Position numbers and translations under genes: made by a program. Positions 1-9,488 of a stretch of 56,035 nt of DNA are shown piece after piece. The DNA lies in contig JAJCYE010000023.1 of assembly GCA_029263075.1 (NCBI GenBank), positions 1-56,035 on the forward strand, written 5' to 3'. Each line of letters opens with the position of its first letter. Within the stretch, counting starts at the first letter, position 1. Below the pieces are notes generated by a model. That model saw nothing but the letters and a program-made list of their open reading frames with translations, searched no databases and had not been told where the DNA came from. Origin of the DNA: Actinomycetes bacterium (GTDB lineage: Bacteria; Actinomycetota; CADDZG01; JAHWKV01).

Positions 1-302
1 GCCTGCCACCAACCGGCGGCCACAATCGATACCGGACCGCCCGAGGCCGAGACCGGCTCCAGGTGACCGCAGCACAGCCTCTGCATCTCAGGATCGATCG
101 CGAGAAGCTGCAGGGAGTCCCCCTCCACCAACTGCCAGACCTCATCGGAACTGCGGACCCGGTGCCACCGGCTGAACTCCCCAGCTCGCAAGAGGAAGTA
201 GATAACCGTGGCCATCGGCGACCGGTGGATCTCCCGGAACCACCCGCCCTCGGGGTGGGGCTGGAGGCCCAGGGTCCCCACGATTTCGTCCGCGCGGCCC
301 AT
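1..302 (-). CDS. Cupin-like DUF985 (Cupin_5) protein, 3' end outside window
   Basis: This reading frame is not in the ORF track because its stop lies beyond base 1. I translated it from the ATG at 302; about 100 codons are visible. It opens MGRADEIVGTLGLQPHPEGG, followed by WFREIHRS, YFLLRAGEFSRWHRV and SDEVWQLVEGD, the usual order of the DUF985/Cupin_5 family, a small beta-barrel fold of uncertain function sometimes linked to sugar or polysaccharide metabolism. It ends at the window edge in VAAGWWQ. The start has an AGAGGT ribosome site and lies 27 bases after the UPF0182 stop, so the two genes are probably co-transcribed. The family call is good; the biochemical role is unknown. Confidence 0.75.
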   Translation of the reverse strand, partial: MGRADEIVGTLGLQPHPEGGWFREIHRSPMATVIYFLLRAGEFSRWHRVRSSDEVWQLVEGDSLQLLAIDPEMQRLCCGHLEPVSASGGPVSIVAAGWWQ

Positions 303-329
303 TGGGACCTCTATCCCCGGATGCTGGCC

Positions 330-3191
330 CTACGGATTCCGAGCCTTCTGCAGAGCATCTTTCGCCCGCTGAAGCTCGGTTCCGTAGGTTGCCCAGTCGC
401 CGTTGCGGGCCGCCGCTTCCGCGGCACCCAGCGCGTCCGCTGCCGTCTTCAACAGCTCCTCCTGGGTCTGAGTGGTCCCCGGGTCGGGGGTGGCCCCCGG
501 CTCGGGGGTGGCCGCCGGAGGCGTGGGCGTAGCCGGAGGAACCGGCGGGGCGGGCGGCGCATCCGGTTCGGTAATAACCGTGGGGGCGTCCTCCAGCAGC
601 GCCTGGAGCGCTTGTTCGAGGGTCGGCGCCATCTTCACCTGGTCGCCGGTGGCAAGGATCACGTATTTCAATTCGGGGATGGCGTTGTTGCTTGCCTGCA
701 GGAACAGCGGCTGCGAATACAGGATGGATTTGCCTACCGGAATCACCAGCAGGTTGCCCAGAATCACGTCTGAACCGCTTTGTTCCAACAAGGTAATGGT
801 CCGGGAGATCTCCTCGTTGGCGTTGATCCGGGAGTGGATCTGCCCGACGCCACCGGTCTGGACCCCCTTGGGGAACCGGAAGTCGGCCAACTGCCCGAAG
901 TCTTCGGGGTCCGACTTCGCCGCCAACAACGACACCATGTTCGGCCGGTTGCGCGGGTTCATCGGCAGGATCATCACGTACTCTTCCTGCTCGGTGTCCG
1001 GCAACCGCATCAACACGTAGTAAGGCTCGAGCTCGGCTGTGGTGGCTGCCGGCGCCCCGGTTCCCCGCATGGGGTTCTCCGGGATAACCCACTCGTCTTC
1101 ACGCTGATAGAAGTCGGTTGAATCGGTCATGTGGTAGCGCTGGTAAACGAATGCCTGGATGCGGAAGAGGTCCTCCGGGTAGCGGACGTGTTTGCGGAGG
1201 TCTTCAGGCATCTTGTCGCCATCCAGGAACAGGTCCGGGAACGCTTTGGCCCAGGCCTGGATGAGCGGATCTTCGTCGTCCCAGATATACAGGCTCATCG
1301 TCCCGTCGTAGGCGTCCAGGGTCACCTTGACCGAGTTGCGGATGTAGTTTTCGGTTCCAATGATGCTGGCGCTGCCGTCGTTGACTCCGCCCCGGACCCT
1401 GGTCCTCTCGTTGAGCGGCACGCTTTGCGAGTAGGGGTACATGTTCGACACCGTGTAAGCGTCCAGGATCCACATGATCTTGCCCTCGGAAACCACCGCG
1501 TAGGGGTCACCGTCGAGCTCCAGGAAAGGCGCCGCCTTGCGGACCCGATCCCTGATGTCCCGGTTGAAAATCACCCGTGAGTCACTGTCGATCAAACCGC
1601 TGATTGCCAGGTTCACGTCCCGGAAGCGCCAGGCGAACGCCAGGCGGCGGGCCAGGTGCTCCAGCGGGACCCCGGCCTTTCCGCTGTAAACCGTCGTCTC
1701 GTTCCCCTCGGGAGCCGTGTAGTCCAACTCCTCCTGCTCGGTGTTGACAATCGAGTAGGTGGCGGGGCCTTCGCCGAAGTAGATTCCGGGTTGGTCCAGC
1801 TTGAGCAGGGGTGCATCCGAAGTCGGAGGGATGTCCTGCAACAAAAGGTTCGGTCCACCCTCGCCGGTGCTCTCGTTGGTTGGGCTGGCGACTGCGCCGT
1901 AGCCGTGGGTGTAGACAAGGTGGTCGTTCAACCAGGATCGGTTCTGCAGGCTGGTGACGTCCAACTCTCTCAACGCCAGCATCAGTTGCCTGCGCTGCGG
2001 CTCCAGGTCATACCGGTCGACGTCCACGTCCTGAAACTTGTAGTAGGTCCGGATCTCCTGGAGTTGGCGATAGGCGCTCATCAGGGTTTGGGGATCCCAA
2101 AGGCGAATGTTGTTCAGTGTGGTCTGGTTCTCCGCCACACTCTCGGCGCTCAACCCCGGTTCGATGGGGAACTCCTGAACCTTCATATCCTCCAGCCCGA
2201 ACGCCGCCCGGGTGGCGTTGATGTTCCGCTCGATGAACGGCCGCTCCTTCTGGAGTTCTGCCGGCTCAACCTGGAACCGCTGGATCACGAATGGGAACAG
2301 GCCCGCGGCAAGCACCGAGGTCAACAGCCACAACCCGACGCCGATCAGCGGGAGTGTCCAGCCGCGGAACCGGATGTTGACCAGGAACAGGACGGCACTG
2401 ATTATCGAGATCGCAACCAGGAGCTTGAGGGCCGGCAATTCGGCGTTGATGTCGGTGAAAGACGCACCGCCGACGGTGCCCCGGATTGAGTAGACCAACT
2501 CGTACTGGTTGATCCGGTAACCCCAGGCCCGCAAGAGGGCGGCCAGACCGATAAGCACGGACAAGTGCACCTTGACCTGCGGCGACACCCGGTCGATTGC
2601 CGCCTGGGGCCGGATCGCTCCGGTGAAGTAGTAGGCCCCGGTGACGATCAGCGTGACCACTACCAGCGCCGAGAACGACCACGCATAAATGATCTGATAC
2701 AGCGGCAGGCGGAACATAAAAAAGCCGATATCCCTGTTGAAAATGGGGTCGACTGCGTCGAACGGCACTGCGTTCTTGGCCAGCAGGAATCGATCCCACA
2801 TGGGCGCCATCCTGAGCGAGAAGAGCAGGCCGAGGAACGCACTAATCCCGATTGGGATCCAACGGGAGAAGGGCAAGAACGCCTCCCGGAAGCGTTCGAA
2901 CGGATCATCCTGGTCCCCGCTGGGGACTCGTACGGCCGGCACGGCCCGTCCCACTACCAAAAGGTTGACCAGGCACAGAATTGCGAAGGTCAGACCGAAT
3001 GCCGCTACGAGGACAACCCTCGAAGTAAGGACCTTCCAGAAAACCTGCTGAAATCCCACCTCTTTGAACCACAACAATTCCGTGTAGAGACCCACGGCCG
3101 CCGAGATGGAGATGATCAGGAAGAAGAAAAGGACCAAGAAGCTGACGCGGATCCTCCGTGCGTTGTTGGAGGCGGGCATCTTGATCACCAT
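330..3191 (-). CDS. UPF0182 family large membrane protein
   Basis: The 953-residue product matches the UPF0182 (COG1615) family common in actinobacteria and cyanobacteria. About seven hydrophobic helices fill the first 300 residues (first near residues 15-35), followed by a large soluble domain of about 500 residues with motifs such as QRFQVEPAELQKERPFI and AYDGTMSLYIWD. A Pro/Ala/Thr-rich linker (TPTPPAATPEPGATP) precedes a short helical tail (DALGAAEAAARNGDWATYG), which is also typical of the family. The length is normal. No enzymatic function has been established; an envelope role is inferred from topology. It is the first gene of a short minus-strand unit with the cupin gene. Confidence 0.9.
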   Translation of the reverse strand: MVIKMPASNNARRIRVSFLVLFFFLIISISAAVGLYTELLWFKEVGFQQVFWKVLTSRVVLVAAFGLTFAILCLVNLLVVGRAVPAVRVPSGDQDDPFERFREAFLPFSRWIPIGISAFLGLLFSLRMAPMWDRFLLAKNAVPFDAVDPIFNRDIGFFMFRLPLYQIIYAWSFSALVVVTLIVTGAYYFTGAIRPQAAIDRVSPQVKVHLSVLIGLAALLRAWGYRINQYELVYSIRGTVGGASFTDINAELPALKLLVAISIISAVLFLVNIRFRGWTLPLIGVGLWLLTSVLAAGLFPFVIQRFQVEPAELQKERPFIERNINATRAAFGLEDMKVQEFPIEPGLSAESVAENQTTLNNIRLWDPQTLMSAYRQLQEIRTYYKFQDVDVDRYDLEPQRRQLMLALRELDVTSLQNRSWLNDHLVYTHGYGAVASPTNESTGEGGPNLLLQDIPPTSDAPLLKLDQPGIYFGEGPATYSIVNTEQEELDYTAPEGNETTVYSGKAGVPLEHLARRLAFAWRFRDVNLAISGLIDSDSRVIFNRDIRDRVRKAAPFLELDGDPYAVVSEGKIMWILDAYTVSNMYPYSQSVPLNERTRVRGGVNDGSASIIGTENYIRNSVKVTLDAYDGTMSLYIWDDEDPLIQAWAKAFPDLFLDGDKMPEDLRKHVRYPEDLFRIQAFVYQRYHMTDSTDFYQREDEWVIPENPMRGTGAPAATTAELEPYYVLMRLPDTEQEEYVMILPMNPRNRPNMVSLLAAKSDPEDFGQLADFRFPKGVQTGGVGQIHSRINANEEISRTITLLEQSGSDVILGNLLVIPVGKSILYSQPLFLQASNNAIPELKYVILATGDQVKMAPTLEQALQALLEDAPTVITEPDAPPAPPVPPATPTPPAATPEPGATPDPGTTQTQEELLKTAADALGAAEAAARNGDWATYGTELQRAKDALQKARNP

Positions 3192-3254
3192 TGCAGCACC
3201 AGCTTAGCCTTTATGACCAAAACTACACTTCGGAGCCCGATGACAGCGCAGAGG

Positions 3255-5390
3255 TCAGGCGCTTCCAAGGGTGCAGGTGCAACCGCCGTGAGCCGGAGGC
3301 GCCAGATGTCCGCTTGGGAACGGCGTTTTCAGGGACACCGGGCCTGCGTCGGCGTTCTTGCGGCAGACATCGCCCGGGCACTCGCTTTCTTCCTCCGACA
3401 GGATCCATGACTTGTTGGCGCCGGACTCCGCACCCCAGGCGTCGACAAGGCCTTGGTGGTAGGCCGCATAGGAGATCCCTTCCCCCAAGAGCTGGGTCCG
3501 GACCCCTTTCCACACCCGGAAGACGTCATTGGCTCGCTCGCTCAAAGCAGGCGCCGACTCCGCTACCTCGAGCCCGGACGCGATCGCCTTCAAGACTTCG
3601 GTCCGAAGCGGGTTCAGGACCTGACGACTCAGGAGCCTGGCTACCACCGCCGAAGAATCCGCGCCTCCGCCGGCTCCTCCGACCTTGCGGCCTTCAGAGA
3701 ACGCCTGATCGAGAGCTTCTCCGAGTCCTGCGGCAAACCGGTTGAGCTGTTCATCTTTGGGGGCCAGGTTGTCGTCTGCGGTCCCCTTGCCCTTTTGGAC
3801 CCTCATCCGATCGAGCAGATCATTGTGTTCTTCCTGCAAAAGCCGCTTCAGGCGGCGTGCCGTCTGGGCCGGGAGGTCTCCGAGGGCCTCACGGCGCCGA
3901 AGAATCTGTTCGTTTGAAGTGACGGACGGGGTCAACTGCGGCTGAGGGTTGGCCTGTCGTTCCTCTTCTTCCCGCTTGCGGCGAATCTCTGCCAGCAGGT
4001 CATCGAGGGACGATCCGCCCTCGGGGGCCGGATCCTGGTCTTTCGGCTTCTCGGTTCCACCATTCTTGGGCTTCTTTGCCGACGTCTGGTCCTGCCCGGC
4101 CTCCGGCCGGGCCGCCTCCGCCTCGGGACGCGCTGACTCCGCCCTGGCGGCCTTTTCCGCTTTGGCACGGGCCGCTTCTTCTGCCTTTGCGCTAGCCGCT
4201 TCTTCTGCCCTGGCGCGAGCAGCCTCCTCGGCTTTCGCACGAGCGGCTTCTTCTGCCTTGGCACGTTCGACCGCTTCTGCCTTGGCTCTGGCCGCTTCTT
4301 CCGCCTTCGCACGGGCAGCTTCTTCCGCCTTCGCACGAGCAGCTACTTCTGCTTTGACGCGAGCCGCTACTTCTGCTTTGACGCGAGCCGCTTCTTCTGC
4401 CTTGGCGCGAGCCGCCTCTTCTGCCCTGGCTCGGGCGGCCTCTTGGCCCTTGGCGCGGGCAGCCTCCTCAGCTTTGGCTCGTGCCGCTTCTTCGGCCGAC
4501 CGGGAGCGTTCGGCTTTGAGGCGGTCGGCCTCCCGAGCGGCGGTTACCGCAGCTTGCATATCCGCCGCCTGTTGGGCTTTGCGGGCTTCGGCCTGCACCG
4601 AACGCAACTCGTTTTCCCGGCGCTCGACCTCTGCCCGGTGGGCGTTTTGGCGCGATTGGAGTTCGACCGCGGCTTCCTGCTCCCGATTCTGCAGTTGCCA
4701 GCCGCTCGACTCGGGCATTCGGCCCGGTTGCTGCTGATCCTTCTCCGACCCCTCCGGCCGCTGGCGGAATCTCGATACCGTTTTGGGTCCGGGCAACTCG
4801 ACCGGCACCCGGAGCCGGGAAATCGTCTCCTCCAACCGCCTCCGAATGTCTTCCAGTTGAGAAGCCACCATGTTCCGAGACTCTTTGATCCCGGCAAAGT
4901 CTTCTTCTGCGGCACGACGAGCCGCCGCCAACTCCTCCATGGTCCTCTGCGCCTTCAGCCGGGCATCGGTCATGATCTCGGCAGATTCCTTCATCGCCCG
5001 CTCGTGGAGCTGTTCGGCCGCCTGTTCGGCGGCCAGGAGGATTCGTTCGGTCTCCTGACCAACCAGCTTGAACGCCGATGCCCGGTCCTCAGCTTGAGTC
5101 GTCTTGGGAGGCTCGGGGCGGGTTGCCGGCTCCGGCTCCTCGCGTGGTTGTTCGGCGACCGCCAGCCTGGCGTTGACCTCGTCCAGTTGAACATTCAGGT
5201 CCCCTAGTTGCGTGCGGGACTTGGCCAGTTCGGCGTTGGAGTGACTCAACTCGGAAGTCGCCTTGGTCAATTGCTTGCGCAGGATCTTGATTTCTTGGGC
5301 GACTTCTTCGCGGAAAGAGTCGACTTCGTCCCGCGCATAACCCCTGAGCGTGACTATGAACTGGCGATTTTCGATCTCTTCAGGATCCAT
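3255..5390 (-). CDS. DivIVA-domain coiled-coil protein with Cys-rich C-terminal motif
   Basis: This 711-residue protein begins with a DivIVA signature (residues about 1-40: RQFIVTLRGYARDEVDSF), the membrane-curvature-binding segment of actinobacterial polar growth proteins such as Wag31. A long coiled coil follows, then roughly 20 copies of an EEAARAKA-type octapeptide (about residues 290-430), far longer than in ordinary DivIVA (250-400 residues). The C-terminus is unusual: after a helical region it carries ECPGDVCRKN and then PPAHGGCTCTL. This resembles the Cys/His end of Mu gpF-like phage head-morphogenesis domains. Start ATG has GGAAAG upstream. The role is probably polar or septal scaffolding; the C-terminal domain is unexplained. 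The plus-strand Ala/Ser-rich ORF at 3949-4737 is a shadow of the repeats. Confidence 0.75.
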   Translation of the reverse strand: MDPEEIENRQFIVTLRGYARDEVDSFREEVAQEIKILRKQLTKATSELSHSNAELAKSRTQLGDLNVQLDEVNARLAVAEQPREEPEPATRPEPPKTTQAEDRASAFKLVGQETERILLAAEQAAEQLHERAMKESAEIMTDARLKAQRTMEELAAARRAAEEDFAGIKESRNMVASQLEDIRRRLEETISRLRVPVELPGPKTVSRFRQRPEGSEKDQQQPGRMPESSGWQLQNREQEAAVELQSRQNAHRAEVERRENELRSVQAEARKAQQAADMQAAVTAAREADRLKAERSRSAEEAARAKAEEAARAKGQEAARARAEEAARAKAEEAARVKAEVAARVKAEVAARAKAEEAARAKAEEAARAKAEAVERAKAEEAARAKAEEAARARAEEAASAKAEEAARAKAEKAARAESARPEAEAARPEAGQDQTSAKKPKNGGTEKPKDQDPAPEGGSSLDDLLAEIRRKREEEERQANPQPQLTPSVTSNEQILRRREALGDLPAQTARRLKRLLQEEHNDLLDRMRVQKGKGTADDNLAPKDEQLNRFAAGLGEALDQAFSEGRKVGGAGGGADSSAVVARLLSRQVLNPLRTEVLKAIASGLEVAESAPALSERANDVFRVWKGVRTQLLGEGISYAAYHQGLVDAWGAESGANKSWILSEEESECPGDVCRKNADAGPVSLKTPFPSGHLAPPAHGGCTCTLGSA

Positions 5391-5477
5391 GGCGACTTTC
5401 CGAACTCAGAACAGGTGGGAGGGAGATTGAGAAAGACTAACGGTTGGGTAGGACGGTTTAAAGCACTCTCCAGTGCC

Positions 5478-6695
5478 CTAGAGGATGGGAAGGATGCCGT
5501 GCACCAACCCGTAGAGCTCATCGATGATGGCTTCCAACTCGCCCGGCAGCAGGGGCCTGAGTGGGTCAAGCACGGGCCCCAGGAGTCCGGTTGGCGACGG
5601 CGACGGAGCAGGTACGGGCACCGGTGCCGGCGGCGGCGCGGGGGCCGGACCGGAAGCCGGCGGAGGCGTCGGTTGAGCCGGTGGGCCGGGACCGGGGGTG
5701 GGCTGCCGGGACGGGGGTGGGCCGGGAACCAGCGGGTCCCCTTCATTTCGTCCGGTGGGGAAAAACACCGCGTTGATTTCGCTCTGCAGCCCGGCCACCA
5801 GACCATCGGCATCCACCCCGAAGTTCTGGGCAACCAGACCCCAGGTCGCACCCAGAACCCGTAACGCCGTCGCCTGCTCGAATCCTTTCACCAGGCTTGA
5901 AGGCTCGCCCTTCTTCCACTCACGGGCGAAAGCCAGGCCCATCAACTGATCGGAACGGCTGGCGACGCTGATCCGCTCCACGGTCTCGGGACTGATGCCG
6001 GCCAAAGCAAGGTGGCCGGCGAGCGCAGACCCGTCGGTGGCGGCCAGTTGCGGCTCCAAGCCTCGCAACAGGTTCATGAGCTTGCCGTCTACTTCGATGG
6101 CATGGGCGAGATTCGCCGAGTCCAGGGCATCGTCGCGGCTGAACTGCAGGGGCTGAGCAAGGTCGGGTGTGCCGTCCCCTGAAATCGACACCTGCCACAG
6201 CTGCGGAACGGGAATCTTATTGGGACCCGTGGCGAGCTCGAGATCCTGGACCTCGTAGGCCGCCAGCCTGGAGGAGTCGCCGGATTGGTCCAGCCGCACG
6301 GTTCCTCCGGAAAATGAGATCCCCAGCCCTTCAAGCTCCGCCCGGACCGGCTGATCCGAGCTGATCTGAAGGGTGCCGTCCGATACCTCCAGCTTCCCCG
6401 CCGGACCTACCAGAACCCGGCCCGCCACCAGCCGGTACTCCCCCGCTCCGTCCATGATGAAATCAACGCTGCTCGGTGCCTCCACCGTGAGCCGGTCACC
6501 ATCCAGCAGGTCCACTCCGGGGGCAGCTTCAACGGCCTTTCCCTCGCGGACCAGCCCCACCGAGCCGACCACCGCTTCGATGCTCCCTACAGTCCCTTGA
6601 CGATCGCCTGAACCAAGGCTCGAGCAGGCCCCTCCCAGCATCACGGCCAAGACAAGCGTGAGGGCCAGCGCCCTGCCGGTTTTATTTACGCCCAA
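5478..6695 (-). CDS. FecR-like secreted lipoprotein with proline-rich tail
   Basis: This 405-residue protein has a lipoprotein signal peptide ending in the lipobox LGGAC (Cys24). After it comes a FecR-type beta-helical segment (VGSIEAVVGSVGLVREGKA, then GDRLTVEAPSSVDFIM), as found in anti-sigma or envelope-sensing proteins, but without a transmembrane anti-sigma part. Residues about 320-370 are almost entirely Pro, Ala and Gly (PAPPPAPVPVPAPSPSP), probably a wall-spanning linker, followed by a short amphipathic end. Its start lies inside the 3' end of the histidine kinase gene (14-base overlap), so the two are translationally coupled. It may present or modulate the signal sensed by that kinase; this is inferred from gene order only. 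Confidence 0.7.
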   Translation of the reverse strand: MGVNKTGRALALTLVLAVMLGGACSSLGSGDRQGTVGSIEAVVGSVGLVREGKAVEAAPGVDLLDGDRLTVEAPSSVDFIMDGAGEYRLVAGRVLVGPAGKLEVSDGTLQISSDQPVRAELEGLGISFSGGTVRLDQSGDSSRLAAYEVQDLELATGPNKIPVPQLWQVSISGDGTPDLAQPLQFSRDDALDSANLAHAIEVDGKLMNLLRGLEPQLAATDGSALAGHLALAGISPETVERISVASRSDQLMGLAFAREWKKGEPSSLVKGFEQATALRVLGATWGLVAQNFGVDADGLVAGLQSEINAVFFPTGRNEGDPLVPGPPPSRQPTPGPGPPAQPTPPPASGPAPAPPPAPVPVPAPSPSPTGLLGPVLDPLRPLLPGELEAIIDELYGLVHGILPIL

Positions 6696-9429
6696 AAACT
6701 TCTCTCACATTCCCACCGGGAACCCGGCCGGCGGGGAACACCAACGTAAAACAGGACCCCTTATCCGGTTCGCTCTGCACCTCCAGGCGACCACCGTGGC
6801 CTTCGGCAATCCGGCGCACATAGGCCAGGCCCAGCCCCAGGCCGCCGTAGGCCCGCGTTTCGCTTCCGTCGGCCTGCACAAAGTTCTGGCCAATCTTCGA
6901 CAACTGCTTCTCATCGATGCCGATTCCTTCGTCTTTGACCGAGATCCGCACCGAGCCGCTCCCCCCGCCGTTCCTGCTCAGCTCGGCCGCCAGCAGGACC
7001 CTTCCGCCCTTGGGACTGAACTTCACCGCGTTGTCCACTAGTTCGCTGATCGCCAAGGGCACCAACCGTCGGTCGACCTCCACCTGGGGGATCGTAGAAA
7101 AGCCGGTTCGCTCAAACCGGTGGTTGGGGGAGGTCTGAGACCATTTTTCAACCAGCTCCGCAGTTATTTGGTCGAAGTCCACCGCCACCTTGTTCGGGGA
7201 AAGCCGCCCGGCCTCCATGGCGGAGAAGTCCACGAGCATCTCAACGATCCTCTCCAGCCGTTCGGCCGACGACAAGATGCCCTCCAGGAACGTCACCTGC
7301 TGTTCCCGGGGCACCTCGCGGCGCCTGAGCAGGTCCGAATAACCCTTGATCGGGGTGATCGGCGTCCTCAGTTCGTGCGAGATATTGGCCAAGAACTCGG
7401 TTTTCATCTTCTCTATTTCGACCTCTCGGGTGAGGTCACGCAAAACTGCGACCGCGCCCAACACCTCACCGCCCTCATCTGCAATTGGGGCGGACGTCAC
7501 CACTACCGGGCGAGACACACCGCTTCTCAGGTTGGCCACCGTGCCACTGACCGACCCCGTTTGCAGATCGTAGATTGACGGAGATACCGGATTTCCCGCC
7601 GGGTCACGGAGTTCAAGAATCTTTCTTACGTTGCTGCCTACGGCCTGCGACTGGGAAACCTCCAGGATCCGTTCAGCCTCCCGGTTGAACGCCACGATTA
7701 TCCCGTGGTTGTTGACGGCCACCACCCCGTCGGTCATGGACTGCAGAATGGTCTCCAGCCGGCGCCTCAACTCCACCTGCTCATCGGCAGTGTCCCGCAG
7801 GTCGCGGGTCAACTGCGCCAGGGAAACAGTCATTTGGTCGAAGGTCTCCCCCAACACACCAACTTCGTCAAACGTCTTCGGTGAGACCCTCGCCGTGAGA
7901 TCCCCTTCCCGGACCCGATCGGCCGCCTCGGTCAGGTCACGGATGGGCTGGGTGATCCGGGTTCCGAACAACAACGACAAACCCACTCCCATGGCGGAGG
8001 CCCACAGGGCGATAAAGAACAGAGGGGCGGCCAGGTTCTGTTGTTCCAACCCGATGACGCCGGAGGGGGTGCTGAAAACAAGAGCGCCGATGACCTCGTC
8101 GCCCCTGTTCAACGGGACATAGGAGTTAAAACGTTCCGTCTGGCCGACCCGGGAAAGGATGGAGATCCGCCTGCCATTCTCGAACAGGGTCTGGACGGCG
8201 CTGCGCTCCGTCGGGATGATGCCGTCGCTAACCTCGGTGGTACTGGCGAGGACCCGGGACTTGTTGATCAGGAACACCTCGCCCTCCGACCTCTGCTCCT
8301 GTAGGTATTCCAGGTCGATCAAGCGTCCGGCCACCAGGACACCAACCTTCTCCGAGTTCTCCAGGTTGAAAACCGGGGCCACCCCGATGGCCGCAATTTT
8401 GCCCGGCCCCAAGGTATCCACCGACTCTCCGGTGTCGCCACGGACCACCGCACTCTGGACAATCTCGGTCCCCACCAGGTTCAGCGCATCGGCCACGGCA
8501 AGCGTGTCGGTGCCTCCGGGTCCAGCCGCCGATACCGCCAACAGGGCCCCCTGGGTGTCCAGTGCGGCCATGAAGTCGGCGGTATCGAAAACCTGGCCGG
8601 GACCCTGGAGCCGTTCAAGGACCTGCTTGATCGCGGCCGGCCGGGTCGAAAACACCTGCCGGACGCTTTCGCTGCGGGACACCTGCTGGGCCTGGCTTTT
8701 CGACTCCTCCATTACCCCGGCAAGAATCCGTTGCTGCACCTCACCCTCCCGTTGGGCTCGGTTGAGTAGCTCACGGGTGAAATTGTTGGTGAAGACCTGG
8801 GTCATCGACCCGGATATGGCGACCACCACAACCAGCATCAGACCGATAAAGACAGCTACGACCCGAGCCTGAATGGAGGTGCGGACCACCTGTCCGAGCC
8901 ACGCCAGTACCGCCAGTCCCCCCGCCAGCCGAAGGCCGTGAACCAGGAACCAGAAACCGCCGGGTGGATCGGTGCTCAGGCTGTCGACGGTCATAAAAAA
9001 GACTTCCGAAGCCGCAAAAAGGGCCAACGCGAGGATCAGGCGCCGCACCGCAGGAACCACGGGCGGGCGGGCAGTTAGGAGGGTGGGCCCCGCCCCGGGC
9101 AGGGCGGAGGAGACCGGGGCGCTGTCCTCTGAGGGCTCCGGCTGGCGAGGTTTCCCGAGTGCCAGCGGCCGGAGTCCGGCCACCAACAACACGTAGGCCG
9201 CCATGCGAAATCCCAGAGCGGCCAAATTTTGTTCGGAGGCGGCGATCAGCGATCCGTGGAGCAGTTCCCCGAGCGCCAGCAGGAGCCAGCCGGCGCCGAA
9301 CAGGAACCGGCGCGCCGAACCGTCCGGCACGTACTGCGGCCGGTAGACAGTGACCCAGGTACCCCCTAATGCTGCAACGGTTACCAGGAATGTGGCTGCG
9401 AAATGGAATGGAGCCGGCAGTAGATCCAT
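6682..9429 (-). CDS. Membrane sensor histidine kinase (HAMP-PAS-HisKA-HATPase)
   Basis: This 915-residue kinase has an N-terminal multi-helix membrane region (about residues 1-185), another helix (VVAVFIGLMLVVVVAISG), an extracytoplasmic cache-like sensor of about 250 residues, a further helix near 470-490, HAMP (ITQPIRDLTEAADRVREGD), PAS (TILQSMTDGVVAVNN), the phosphoacceptor H-box FLANISHELRTPITPIKGY, and the ATPase N-box LVDNAVKFSPKGG with G-boxes DEGIGI and YGGLGLGLAYVRRI. All catalytic motifs are intact. No response regulator lies nearby, so its partner is elsewhere. The stop overlaps the start of the FecR-like lipoprotein gene. The extra N-terminal membrane module resembles a second sensory input, separate from the cache domain. 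Confidence 0.9.
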   Translation of the reverse strand: MDLLPAPFHFAATFLVTVAALGGTWVTVYRPQYVPDGSARRFLFGAGWLLLALGELLHGSLIAASEQNLAALGFRMAAYVLLVAGLRPLALGKPRQPEPSEDSAPVSSALPGAGPTLLTARPPVVPAVRRLILALALFAASEVFFMTVDSLSTDPPGGFWFLVHGLRLAGGLAVLAWLGQVVRTSIQARVVAVFIGLMLVVVVAISGSMTQVFTNNFTRELLNRAQREGEVQQRILAGVMEESKSQAQQVSRSESVRQVFSTRPAAIKQVLERLQGPGQVFDTADFMAALDTQGALLAVSAAGPGGTDTLAVADALNLVGTEIVQSAVVRGDTGESVDTLGPGKIAAIGVAPVFNLENSEKVGVLVAGRLIDLEYLQEQRSEGEVFLINKSRVLASTTEVSDGIIPTERSAVQTLFENGRRISILSRVGQTERFNSYVPLNRGDEVIGALVFSTPSGVIGLEQQNLAAPLFFIALWASAMGVGLSLLFGTRITQPIRDLTEAADRVREGDLTARVSPKTFDEVGVLGETFDQMTVSLAQLTRDLRDTADEQVELRRRLETILQSMTDGVVAVNNHGIIVAFNREAERILEVSQSQAVGSNVRKILELRDPAGNPVSPSIYDLQTGSVSGTVANLRSGVSRPVVVTSAPIADEGGEVLGAVAVLRDLTREVEIEKMKTEFLANISHELRTPITPIKGYSDLLRRREVPREQQVTFLEGILSSAERLERIVEMLVDFSAMEAGRLSPNKVAVDFDQITAELVEKWSQTSPNHRFERTGFSTIPQVEVDRRLVPLAISELVDNAVKFSPKGGRVLLAAELSRNGGGSGSVRISVKDEGIGIDEKQLSKIGQNFVQADGSETRAYGGLGLGLAYVRRIAEGHGGRLEVQSEPDKGSCFTLVFPAGRVPGGNVREVFGRK

Positions 9430-9488
9430 CGCGTCAATCTACGCTTTGATCGGAAGCGCGCAAGTACTTCGGCACCATCCGCATTTTG

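Noticed and set aside
142-1092. 316-residue minus-strand ORF across the cupin and UPF0182 genes
   Set aside because: It lies in another frame of two clear genes, is Gly/Arg/Pro-rich and matches no domain; it is a high-GC shadow.
3949-4737. 262-residue plus-strand Ala/Ser-rich ORF
   Set aside because: It is the antisense reading of the EEAARAKA repeats of the DivIVA-like gene.
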